This document shows, one piece after another, positions 58,301-61,477 of a stretch of 64,000 nucleotides of DNA (the stretch's first letter is position 1; every line of letters starts with the position of its first letter). A program made the position numbers and the translations under genes. The stretch comes from Scolanthus callimorphus. Lineage: Eukaryota; Cnidaria; Anthozoa; Actiniaria; Edwardsiidae. The notes beneath the pieces are model-generated. The model had not been told where the DNA came from and ran no database searches. It saw nothing but the letters and a program-made list of their open reading frames with translations. The stretch lies in the NCBI GenBank assembly GCA_033964015.1, contig CM066919.1, forward strand, positions 14,425,646 through 14,489,645. Reading direction: 5' to 3'.

Positions 58301-61112
58301 GACGTTGCCTAGTCTTAGTGCTTCATTCCCGTTTCAATGCAAATACTTCTCCAGATAAATTGGACCTCGAGGCTGAATCGCTTTACTAGAAACATCATTA
58401 GAACATGGAGCGTGAAGACCTGTGAAGAATGAAATTGATATTATCGCCTACTACTTTATGACAATGATGCAATAAGTCGGTACTGCCAGTTTTGCCCTTT
58501 CTAGGGCATTTTTTCGCTGCAATCTGTTGATAAATAACTTCTCAGGAAAGTTACCGTGCAGTTTTATTTCCAAAACTTTCCTGAGAAGTTATTTATCAAC
58601 AGATTGCAGCGAAAATATGTAATCTTATAGAAATTACTTTTTCCAATATTTACCATTGTATTCAATCCTAAACTAGTTTATTGTTTTCAACTTTGAACAT
58701 CTATGATTTGAAATACCAACATATCATTGTCTTTTTTGTCTTTACTCGAGTCGAATGTATTTTTGGGGCGGGAGTGCTCGTCGGGAACTTTCAATTTTAC
58801 CCCTAAAAGGTACCAAACATGACGTCGCAAAAAGAACTGGTAATTCGTGTTAACCTAGCAAAAGTTTATACCGAACAATGTAATTTACAATCACTTGGCA
58901 TAAGCGTAGTGATAAGGATGCCTATGTATCCTATTAAAATCCAGTGTCTATGATTATGCTTTCCTATACCTATTTGGTCCCATGGCGCATCATGGCTATA
59001 ACAGGCAGTTATGGAGGCCGAAATAGGATTTGGAGTCGTTCCACTATCGCACAGTGTACTACGTAAAGAAAGTAAATAAAACATATTTAATTTATTTTAT
59101 TCGCGTTTTCTTTTCGCATTTCTTACGCAATTTAAACACCTGGATAGAGGATCGATTTATACGTCCATCCTTTAGAGGGGGCCGGAGGGGGGCGTTAAGA
59201 AAACCTACATGAGAAAAGATCAACGGCCATCAAAAATGCTAAACAGGAAACAGCCATTAAAAACGCATATTTCTTAGAAATTTCAACCTTGAAGAGGGGG
59301 GATCCCCAATATTCCCGACTGTAATGCACAAAAAATGGCGCTCCCTTAAAATGCTCCCCTGAGCTTTGGCCCGACCACAGTTCCCCCTCGGCTCTTGTTA
59401 ACTTTGTTTCTACAGCCAGTGTGACAGCACCTCAGTTCGTCACTTTCATAAACTTATTTTTTACATTTCAATGACAAAAGGAAAAAAACGAAAACAAAAT
59501 GTCTCACATGATTTATCCATTATTTAAGGTATGAGTTCACGAAAATTAGGTGTCCGAGTTGTCCGCAGAGAAAAATCCGTGTCGCATCACAATTCATGCT
59601 CCCCATTCGTGTCTATGCCTACACCTTCAAATTTGATCGAAATCTTTTTCTTTTATACTAATTTTGGTTCAACTTTGCGTGATATTTTAATAAATATGCA
59701 AAATAAGAAAATTCCCTCATAAGGTTTTCAAACCGTCTATCTAAATTTGGTTATTTGTAGGTAGGCACACCTGAAAGCGACGGGGCTGGAGCTTGCTAGC
59801 AATGCCAGTACTTTAATGCCAAAAGTGATCTGTCAATTTCACTGCACATAAAATAATTGTTAAAGCTTTAAAACGAAATGGGCAATTCCAGAAAATATAT
59901 GTACCCGCACCACGGGTGGCATCTTCAAGAAACGTCCACGAGACTACAGACGTTTGCCCGACAAACAGGACCAACGTGATGCACATCACCCCAGTGACTC
60001 TTGAAGATGGAGAAGAGCTGGAAACCGTACAAGATTTCACATATTTAGGCAGCAACATCAGCACAGATAATGGAGCACAGAAGGATATCAAGGCTAGGCT
60101 CGGAAAAGCCAGAACTGTACAACAGCAATGTGAAATCGGTACTGTGCTCTATGGGTCGGAATGCTGGAGGGTGGTAAAGAAGGACATGGCCAAAGTGGAA
60201 TATTTTCATAATAGCTGCTTGAGGAGAATATTATGTGGTATATATTGGCCAAACAAAATTTCAAATCAAGACCTATACATTAAACGTGTAGCAGCATTAT
60301 CGCTGAAATTAAGAAGCGACGGCTAACCTGGCTAGGCCACGTATTAAGAATGTCTCCTGAGCGTCTACATAAAACCTCTCTCAGATGGACTCCACCAGGA
60401 AGAAGGGAAAGGGGCCGGCCAAAGACCACTTGGAGAAGACGATTGAAAGGGAGCTACAGAAAATGGAACTTACTTGGGGACAAGCCGAGCGGGCTGCCAA
60501 AGACCGTTACAGTTGTGGCCTTATGTTTCACTGGGGGCGAAGAGGATAGTGGTGGGGGTACATATATTTCTGGAATTGCCCAATATAATCGACCCTCGCA
60601 GCATGAATTGTGACGGGACACGGATTTTTCTCCGCGGACACCTCATTTTCGTGAATCCATACCTAACTTTTATAAAACAAACGTGTAGAATTTACAGCCC
60701 TACTTCGTTAGCCATACCCAAACGTGTAGCCTCAACAGCCCTGAACCCAAGCCCTATAAATACTGATACTTCCTGCTATGTTGTTTTCATTTCAGACTAA
60801 GCTAGAAGATGACATTAAAAGTTTGAAGAACCAGCTGCAGTCGCTAACGGCGCAGTTGAACGAAAGCGAGACAGTACAGAGAGATTTTGTGAAACTCTCC
60901 CAGACATTACAGGTACGTTTTCTAGCTCATCCATCACATTCTAACAACAAACATAGAATTAAACGAGACGACAATATGCCTTTCCCATAATATTTTCGTA
61001 GATGCAACTCGCGGCAATGCAGGAATCTGAAAACGAGGTTCGATGGGAGCACAAGGACGATGTAAGGGAATGTCATAAATGTCAGAAACCTCTGAACGCC
61101 AATAAAGACAAA
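13316..61112 (+). CDS. RABEP1: Rabaptin (Rab5 effector), 16 exons, partial at both ends
   Basis: Rabaptins are dimeric coiled-coil effectors that bind active Rab5 on early endosomes, with Rabex-5, and promote endosome fusion. Sixteen exons with matching phases give about 600 residues. Diagnostic blocks in order are [61 protein letters not shown], an acidic linker with [29 protein letters not shown], a long heptad-repeat region, [15 protein letters not shown] (Rab5-binding coiled coil) and [16 protein letters not shown] (start of a FYVE-like finger). These match RABEP1/2 block by block as I know the family. The single gene may predate the vertebrate RABEP1/RABEP2 split. The N-terminal Rab4-binding part and the rest of the finger were not found. 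Introns range from about 74 bp to 16.5 kb and carry nearly all the mobile DNA. All junctions are GT-AG except one likely GC-AG. Confidence 0.93.
13783..13812. repeat. 30-bp palindrome
   Basis: TCACTTGAGTAAT, then TAAT, then ATTACTCAAGTGA. The arms are perfect. Confidence 0.9.
13830..14899 (-). mobile_element. Dispersed repeat family R1, copy 1
   Basis: Read on the minus strand this segment aligns, at diverged but collinear similarity, with 39290..40345. Shared blocks include GGAAGTCG, CATTTTCCCGCCGAA, AACAGAAAATTGCAATGG, CAGGTCATTTCTGATATTC and TGTCAAGTATTCTTTGTTGT. The 14820..14899 end is a strong hairpin (GGTCATTACGG...CCGTAATGACC). Superfamily unknown. Confidence 0.65.
14900..15594. other. 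Intron sequence, nothing recognised
   Basis: No exon or repeat signal beyond the polypyrimidine tract before 15595. Confidence 0.5.
15595..15682 (+). CDS. RABEP1: Rabaptin exon b ([10 protein letters not shown]...VLNTQK)
   Basis: A strong polypyrimidine acceptor (ttcgatcacag) precedes 29 codons plus one base, ending at aaaaag|gtacat (phase 1). The peptide [19 protein letters not shown] then FVAVLNTQK is nearly identical to a signature block of vertebrate rabaptin. The following intron (15683..22853) holds the whole 47-bp satellite. Confidence 0.95.
15761..18386 (+). repeat. 47-bp satellite, array 1 (intron of rabaptin)
   Basis: The first ~480 bp (15761..16240) are irregular, built partly of short ACCCAACACACACAT units. 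From about 16010 the 47-bp unit (CATCCCGCCCATCATACCCA, ACACACCCCTCCCTACCTAT, CATATCA) runs almost without indels. G is nearly absent from the + strand. The unit has no stop codon in any + frame, so three overlapping frames remain open. Those frames are artefacts because exons b and c splice across the array. Confidence 0.95.
18387..19026. mobile_element. 640-bp insert splitting the satellite, 9-bp target duplication
   Basis: TACCCAACA, part of the 47-bp unit, lies at both 18378..18386 and 19027..19035, so the insert reads as a clean insertion with a target duplication of 8 or 9 bp. It starts AAATTTCGCCAAAAACTTGC and ends GCCAGTGGCTAAATCTATAT. No TIR is evident. It contains TGACGTCATCGATGACGTCA (18695..18714), a perfect palindrome with two CRE-like sites. 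The last ~35 bp resemble 40762..40803. Confidence 0.75.
19027..22603 (+). repeat. 47-bp satellite, array 2
   Basis: About 76 tandem copies. Variant units marked CACCTCCCACTCATC begin at 20182, 20699, 20981, 21545, 22061 and 22343, that is 11, 6, 12, 11 and 6 units apart. This gives a higher-order period of 29 units (about 1363 bp). One base is missing near 21858. Confidence 0.95.
22604..22770. mobile_element. Foldback MITE at the satellite edge
   Basis: Inverted arms of about 40 bp: CCTCTTTATCTCCGTATGCA...CCATTTCAAATCA at the left and TGATTTGAAATGG...TGCATACGTGGGAAAAGAGG at the right. Confidence 0.7.
22854..22901 (+). CDS. RABEP1: Rabaptin exon c ([16 protein letters not shown])
   Basis: The acceptor is accactgtag and the donor aatg|gtgagt. 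The 48 nt continue phase 1 from exon b and stay in phase 1, reading [16 protein letters not shown]. Joined to exon b this restores the family block [19 protein letters not shown]. That proves the satellite array between them is intronic. Confidence 0.95.
22902..23555. other. Intron sequence, nothing recognised
   Basis: No supported feature. Confidence 0.5.
23556..23878. mobile_element. Foldback MITE, ~42-bp arms
   Basis: CAGTTTTAGACGTCGAACTT...CGCACTAAAT at the left is inverted at the right as ATTTAGTGCG...CGTTCGACGTCTAAAACTG. Confidence 0.8.
24150..24322. mobile_element. Foldback MITE, ~80-bp arms
   Basis: GCATTAGAGTACAACTT...ACTTTATCGG at the left and CCGATAAAGT...AAGTTGTACTCTAATGC at the right, with an inner GATGTTGGGAGA/TCTCCCAACATC pair. 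It follows a GCGCGCTCTGATTGG motif shared with other repeats here. Confidence 0.8.
24323..25400. other. Intron sequence with one dispersed repeat piece
   Basis: A 35-bp block at 24871..24905 containing CCGTCACTTCGTGACG occurs as an exact inverted copy at 32240..32274. Nothing coding recognised. Confidence 0.6.
25401..26000 (-). pseudogene. LINE 3' end (ORF2 C-terminus), decayed
   Basis: The minus-strand frame reads [18 protein letters not shown], an in-frame stop at about 25702, then [15 protein letters not shown]...[11 protein letters not shown]-terminal CxxC...H....C finger after 'R.S.H.L..E.GR' is typical of non-LTR retrotransposon ORF2. It is 5'-truncated with a premature stop. Confidence 0.7.
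26252..26490 (+). CDS. RABEP1: Rabaptin exon d (VCRILEQE...QFLESQ...LTPEQ)
   Basis: The acceptor is cgttatag and the donor ctagag|gtgcga. The 239 nt complete the codon split after exon c and end in phase 0. The exon reads [19 protein letters not shown] and [11 protein letters not shown], then a coiled coil with [14 protein letters not shown] and a Ser/Pro-rich end. It matches the rabaptin segment that follows ELHEVC. Confidence 0.95.
26801..26960 (+). CDS. RABEP1: Rabaptin exon e (acidic linker, KRAHSATD)
   Basis: The acceptor is ctttgtgcag and the donor actagaag|gtatgt. The 160 nt start in phase 0 and end in phase 1. The content is acidic ([16 protein letters not shown]) followed by [14 protein letters not shown], which corresponds to the family's RRAQSTDSLG motif in the linker between coiled coils. 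A 16.5-kb intron full of tyrosine-recombinase elements follows; an inverted repeat begins about 26 bp past the donor. Confidence 0.85.
26986..27041 (+). repeat. Left outer inverted repeat of YR cluster
   Basis: Inverted match of about 55 bp to 29253..29310, including GGGGATTATGCAAGCCT and the palindrome core TATAATCTAGATTAT. Confidence 0.85.
27039..28630 (+). pseudogene. Crypton-like tyrosine recombinase (DUF3504-type), frameshifted
   Basis: Tyrosine recombinases of Cryptons cut and rejoin DNA through HxxR, H/K and Tyr. The frame runs through [20 protein letters not shown] then [10 protein letters not shown], a canonical intron (27308..27407), and WFAEQNEF...[13 protein letters not shown] frameshift near 27510 is followed by [15 protein letters not shown] and [19 protein letters not shown] second shift near 27800 gives GKRGRE and [11 protein letters not shown], and a third near 27910 gives [33 protein letters not shown] and [14 protein letters not shown]...[12 protein letters not shown]. 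Catalytic H and R fall near 28224 and 28233, the second H near 28302 and Tyr near 28329. The order matches Crypton-derived recombinase domains. Three frameshifts make it a pseudogene unless the assembly is wrong. Confidence 0.8.
28853..28872 (-). repeat. Inner inverted repeat, right copy
   Basis: ATCGATGTGTTGAATAATAA is the exact inverse of TTATTATTCAACACATCGAT at 27039..27058. The pair brackets the Crypton-like gene. Confidence 0.85.
28874..28988. mobile_element. 115-bp hairpin (MITE-like)
   Basis: The arms 28874..28919 and 28941..28988 pair almost perfectly (AACCATTATCCTGC...CAGAATATCGTCTGAT). The loop contains GGGACTTTGTCCC, itself a small hairpin. Confidence 0.85.
28997..29253. mobile_element. 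Foldback unit with ~30-bp arms
   Basis: GGAGAAATAGGAGACGAGAT...TTAACAAAGCAAT at 28997..29027 is inverted at 29223..29253. It may belong to the 3' end of the DIRS element, whose family carries inverted terminal repeats. Confidence 0.6.
29253..29310 (-). repeat. Right outer inverted repeat of YR cluster
   Basis: Inverse of 26986..27041. It contains the perfect 18-bp palindrome GTATAATCTAGATTATAC and could be a DIRS terminal or internal complementary repeat. Confidence 0.8.
29340..31937 (-). pseudogene. DIRS-type retrotransposon (RT, RNase H, tyrosine recombinase), decayed
   Basis: Minus-strand order. The reverse transcriptase reads [53 protein letters not shown] and [11 protein letters not shown], with YLDD at 31582..31593. 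RNase H follows ([13 protein letters not shown] near 31100, [24 protein letters not shown]), then a connection region (EIDLFASRL), then a DIRS tyrosine recombinase ([35 protein letters not shown] with HxxR near 29510..29525, ADWS, FYYRPHF). RT plus RNase H plus a recombinase instead of a DDE integrase is diagnostic of DIRS elements. Frameshifts lie near 31913, 30560, 30300 and 30150, with a stop near 29575. It is antisense to the host gene, and its RT N-terminus is cut by an insertion at 31937. Confidence 0.9.
31938..32228. mobile_element. ~290-bp insert in the DIRS RT, C/G-run ends
   Basis: It starts with a G-run (about 15 G) and GGTTCCAGGGGTTCCGGAAC, and ends GGAACCCCCCTCAGCATAAG then TGCTGGCTACGCCCCTG. 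It breaks the reverse transcriptase frame. It looks like a non-autonomous dispersed repeat; the class is not known. Confidence 0.55.
32229..32849. other. DIRS 5' flank or intron; 37-bp tandem
   Basis: About 2.7 copies of a 37-bp unit (GGCCGTTTGTTGTTTGT, GCGTTGCATGTGA) lie at about 32636..32725. The 35-bp inverted partner of 24871..24905 lies at 32240..32274. No gene recognised. Confidence 0.5.
33255..33440 (-). repeat. Possible LINE 3' tail remnant
   Basis: (AAC)n followed by AAATTTATTTCGAATAG looks like the reverse complement of a LINE 3' end with an (GTT)n tail. Short and uncertain. Confidence 0.3.
33556..36949. mobile_element. 3.4-kb TIR element nested in the above
   Basis: The left end ATAATAGTCCAGTCATTCTA...TGG is inverted at the right. 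The arms extend imperfectly for about 200 bp, sharing CACTAATTGCAACAGAAGG, AAAAGTCCTAA.AAATCCTA and CATGAAAACGAGGCT. The middle holds an AGGGACC-family remnant and otherwise non-coding DNA. Confidence 0.7.
34555..35077. mobile_element. Remnant of the AGGGACC TIR family
   Basis: It shares GTGATCCCCCTCTGA, TTCGAGAGATCCCCCTTTCG and the right end GGCGATAAATGATGACCAG with the element at 5995..7080. Confidence 0.55.
37473..38696. other. Intron sequence, nothing recognised
   Basis: Open frames here (for example 38351..38692) lack family resemblance and splice support. Confidence 0.45.
38699..40878. mobile_element. Tc1/mariner-like non-autonomous element, TA target
   Basis: The ends read TA|CAGTAAAAAACCCC...ATAAGAACCTGG (left) and CCAGGTTCTTATTACTG|TA (right). 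A CAGT terminus with TA duplication is the Tc1/mariner hallmark. AGGTTCTTA blocks recur inside both ends. No transposase frame was seen; the interior carries repeat family R1 copy 2. Confidence 0.6.
39290..40345 (+). mobile_element. Dispersed repeat family R1, copy 2
   Basis: Collinear diverged partner of 13830..14899 in opposite orientation (see that entry). It lies wholly inside the TA-flanked element. Confidence 0.6.
40899..40999. mobile_element. 101-bp near-perfect hairpin
   Basis: GTTTACAAAACGAGCTGGAG...TTTTATCGGCAGATAGAAACAC pairs with its inverse ending at 40999. It lies 20 bp outside the Tc1-like element. Confidence 0.85.
41000..41713. other. Intron sequence, nothing recognised
   Basis: No supported feature. 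Confidence 0.45.
41714..41885. mobile_element. Foldback MITE
   Basis: The arms pair around GACGTCACCGGAG: TGGTGCTCA...GATCTGATATAGAACTC and its inverse GAGTTCTATATCAGATT...TGAGCACCA. Confidence 0.8.
42335..42669. mobile_element. Foldback MITE (TATTTTTGGGG family)
   Basis: TATTTTTGGGGTGGGGGTGC...TCGT at the left and ACGAGCATCCCCGCCCCAAA...AATA at the right, with inner CCTAAAAGGTACC copies. TAAGTAGACCC flanks both sides, a plausible target duplication. A partial relative lies at 58750..58830. Confidence 0.75.
42880..43430 (-). pseudogene. LINE ORF2 C-terminal remnant (CR1/L2-like)
   Basis: The minus strand reads [10 protein letters not shown], then [42 protein letters not shown] and, after a frameshift, [14 protein letters not shown]. 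'PRPRTE..KRSFSYRGA.LWN.LP' is a common C-terminal signature of cnidarian and fish non-LTR elements. It is broken by several frameshifts and ends about 60 bp before rabaptin exon f. Confidence 0.7.
43492..43679 (+). CDS. RABEP1: Rabaptin exon f (linker to second coiled coil, IDWRVFQEE)
   Basis: The acceptor is tctcgcag and the donor gaagag|gtatct. The 188 nt restore the codon from exon e and end in phase 0. It reads [18 protein letters not shown], then a Pro/Arg-rich stretch and [10 protein letters not shown], matching the family's 'ETEWNLLQKEV' position. A LINE remnant ends within about 60 bp upstream. Confidence 0.88.
44248..44638. mobile_element. MITE family M1, copy 1
   Basis: TIRs of about 45 bp: TAAAGCCGGAGAAATACGAG...TCAACTTGTCGCGCAACA and its inverse. 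The core repeats CAACTTGTCGCGCAA in both orientations. Paired with 48731..49179. Confidence 0.85.
44708..44851 (+). CDS. RABEP1: Rabaptin exon g ([12 protein letters not shown]), likely GC donor
   Basis: The acceptor is cactatag. Forty-eight codons in phase 0 read [20 protein letters not shown] then [11 protein letters not shown], matching the family's CxxCxNYEKQLQ block. The frame meets the next exon (KALFEEQK) only if the donor is gaaaag|gcatgt, a GC donor. Reading on would reach a stop at 44897..44899, and no phase-0 GT donor was seen before it. Confidence 0.9.
45010..45189 (+). CDS. RABEP1: Rabaptin exon h (coiled coil)
   Basis: The acceptor is cctctgcag and the donor caaata|gtaagc. Sixty codons in phase 0 read [17 protein letters not shown] to EEASNQI, with clear heptads ([12 protein letters not shown]). 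Confidence 0.9.
45266..45494. mobile_element. Foldback MITE in a short rabaptin intron
   Basis: ACCTCGTCCC.AGGGTCTTCT...CGTTTTTCAAAATGGCGGTT and its inverse, with inner CCCTGGGGGAGGCTGAGTCA arms. Confidence 0.85.
45583..45621 (+). CDS. RABEP1: Rabaptin micro-exon i (13 codons)
   Basis: The acceptor is ttttgctag and the donor aatgag|gttggc. The exon is 39 nt in phase 0 and reads [13 protein letters not shown]. It is short, but it continues the heptads and corresponds to the family's 'AVLMQSREQVSEEL' stretch. Confidence 0.8.
45699..45761 (+). CDS. RABEP1: Rabaptin exon j (coiled coil, 21 codons)
   Basis: The acceptor is gtgttcacag and the donor accgag|gtaagt. The 63 nt in phase 0 read [17 protein letters not shown] then QMTE. 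The following 5.4-kb intron carries a MITE and two Helitron-like copies. Confidence 0.85.
45762..46768. other. Intron sequence, nothing recognised
   Basis: Contains short AGGATAGGATAAGATAGGA and ATATAT tracts only. Confidence 0.45.
46769..47836 (+). mobile_element. Helitron-like non-autonomous element, copy 1
   Basis: It starts TCTATATATTAATACCG after an A. It ends in a hairpin (CCGTGAATTTTTCACGG), GCATCAG, then CTAG before a T. The 5' TC, 3' subterminal hairpin, CTAG end and A/T insertion site fit Helitrons. No Rep/helicase is present. Nearly identical in outline to 50069..51137. Confidence 0.7.
47837..48730. other. Intron sequence, nothing recognised
   Basis: A lone TTAAGGTGGCTGCATCCC near 48458 resembles the ends of the TTAA-type repeats in this window. 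Nothing else. Confidence 0.4.
48731..49179. mobile_element. MITE family M1, copy 2
   Basis: The same TIR (TAAAGCCGGGGAAATACGAG) and inverse CCCCGGCTTA as copy 1, with the same GTCGCGCAAC-rich core. Confidence 0.85.
49180..50068. other. Intron sequence, nothing recognised
   Basis: No supported feature. Confidence 0.45.
50069..51137 (+). mobile_element. Helitron-like non-autonomous element, copy 2
   Basis: Same ends and interior as copy 1 (46769), with small indels. The base before TC is G, after a CTAG, rather than A. It ends 37 bp before rabaptin exon k. Confidence 0.7.
51175..51267 (+). CDS. RABEP1: Rabaptin exon k (coiled coil)
   Basis: The acceptor is ccgttttgcag and the donor agcgag|gtaaaa. 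Thirty-one codons in phase 0 read [16 protein letters not shown] to GTEEKLRSE, matching the family's 'VEEKLKAE' that precedes ILFLKEQ. The acceptor lies only 37 bp after the end of a Helitron-like element. Confidence 0.9.
51390..51515 (+). repeat. Inverted-repeat partner, left
   Basis: AGGTAGAGCCAAAAAATGAC...TGAAAGTGAAGTAATATCAA up to ATTCCT is inverted at 55466..55590. The pair could be the TIRs of a 4.2-kb element or two separate insertions. Confidence 0.7.
51516..55465. other. Large intron interior, no gene recognised
   Basis: Non-coding, AT-rich. 53255..53350 holds a decayed AGGGATCACTCATTATG end of the AGGGACC family followed by a G-run. No exon with family resemblance. Confidence 0.45.
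55466..55590 (-). repeat. Inverted-repeat partner, right
   Basis: Inverse of 51390..51515, sharing TGCTGAGTTCGTAAATCG and TTTTTGGCTCTACCTT. Confidence 0.7.
55875..56350 (+). pseudogene. 5'-truncated LINE 3' end (CR1/L2-like)
   Basis: The + strand reads [32 protein letters not shown], a stop, then [15 protein letters not shown] and, after a frameshift, [14 protein letters not shown]. This is the familiar 'NGLAP.YL...RSLRSS...AAP.LWN.LP..I....FK..LKT.LF' C-terminus. A 3' tail with TTGTGAAGCGCTTAGCAC and CCTTATCCTTA follows. It ends about 28 bp before exon l. Confidence 0.8.
56379..56478 (+). CDS. RABEP1: Rabaptin exon l ([12 protein letters not shown]...)
   Basis: The acceptor is tgtttccgaag and the donor aactcg|gtaaga. 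The 100 nt go from phase 0 to phase 1 and read [20 protein letters not shown] then [13 protein letters not shown]. This is a close match to the family's ILFLKEQIQAEQCLKENLEE. A LINE 3' end finishes about 28 bp upstream. Confidence 0.93.
56648..56694 (+). CDS. RABEP1: Rabaptin exon m (16 codons)
   Basis: The acceptor is atctggcag and the donor caagag|gtgagt. The 47 nt complete the split codon and read [16 protein letters not shown]. It continues the coiled coil. Confidence 0.85.
56918..57028 (+). CDS. RABEP1: Rabaptin exon n (coiled coil)
   Basis: The acceptor is tgttgtag and the donor gaaaag|gtaagc. Thirty-seven codons in phase 0 read [18 protein letters not shown] then [19 protein letters not shown]. 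Confidence 0.88.
57355..57550 (-). mobile_element. MITE copy B (GGGGAGGCTCTGG family)
   Basis: Full-length TIRs (ACCCAGATCTCCCCGCGTCT / GAGTCGGGGAGCCCTGGGT). Inverted relative of 9086..9291. A further fragment lies at 57606..57660. Confidence 0.75.
58036..58150 (+). repeat. Two tandem ~57-bp units
   Basis: GAACTGTGATTGG...ACATTCTTCGGTGTCACTTCGG is followed by a second diverged unit with ACAATTGTGATTGGG and CGTTCTTCGGTTTTACTTCGG. Confidence 0.7.
58511..58624. mobile_element. Perfect-arm hairpin, ~42-bp arms
   Basis: TTTTCGCTGCAATCTGTTGA...TAACTTCTCAGGAAAGTT at 58511..58552 and its exact inverse at 58574..58624, with a 21-bp loop. Confidence 0.9.
58625..59879. other. Intron sequence with a partial MITE
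   Basis: 58750..58830 shares TATTTTTGGGGCGGGAGTGC and CCCCTAAAAGGTACC with the foldback at 42335. No exon recognised. Confidence 0.5.
59880..60581 (+). mobile_element. RTE LINE fragment enclosed by MITE-type TIRs
   Basis: The interior + frames read [65 protein letters not shown] and, after a shift near 60320, [32 protein letters not shown] and [12 protein letters not shown]. This is the C-terminus of an RTE-clade ORF2, with an internal deletion just before VLYGSECW. The fragment is bracketed by inverted ends GGGCAATTCCAGAAAATATA (59880) and TATATTTCTGGAATTGCCC (60581). Confidence 0.75.
60796..60912 (+). CDS. RABEP1: Rabaptin exon o (Rab5-binding coiled coil)
   Basis: The acceptor is ttcatttcag and the donor ttacag|gtacgt. 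Thirty-nine codons in phase 0 end in [18 protein letters not shown]. This is the most conserved block of the rabaptin C-terminus and part of the Rab5-binding and dimerisation helix in the family. Confidence 0.96.
61002..61112 (+). CDS. RABEP1: Rabaptin exon p (start of C-terminal FYVE-like zinc finger)
   Basis: The acceptor is ttttcgtag and the donor gacaaa|gtaaga. Thirty-seven codons in phase 0 read [18 protein letters not shown] then [22 protein letters not shown] followed by acidic residues and CxxC looks like the first half of a FYVE finger. Human rabaptin-5, as I know it, lacks this finger. The remaining Cys/His pairs must be in later exons, and none were recognised before 64000. Confidence 0.88.
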
Positions 61113-61477
61113 GTAAGAATCTGTTGATGCTTTACCGGTTTTGTGCAGTATGCTCCATGAGGGCCCCCCCTCCATATTTCATACGTCGACCATTGCTGCG
61201 CTCGACGACCAAAGACCAATTCCCAAAGCAACGTTTTTTTGAAATAGGTGCAAACGATTCCCTTGTTGGATATTGAAGCCTACTATCGCTAAGCAGAAAT
61301 GCAGAAATTGCCCTAGACGCCATCTAAAAAGCCTGACACGTTTTTTTAACATTGCATATTAAATCTAAACTTTGTAAAAATATTTGTATTTCGGTTAAAT
61401 TCTTAATGAGCTAGACCTTATTTTGAATCATTATTTCAAGTGCGTATAGACACATATCACGTTAATATGGCTTAAAG

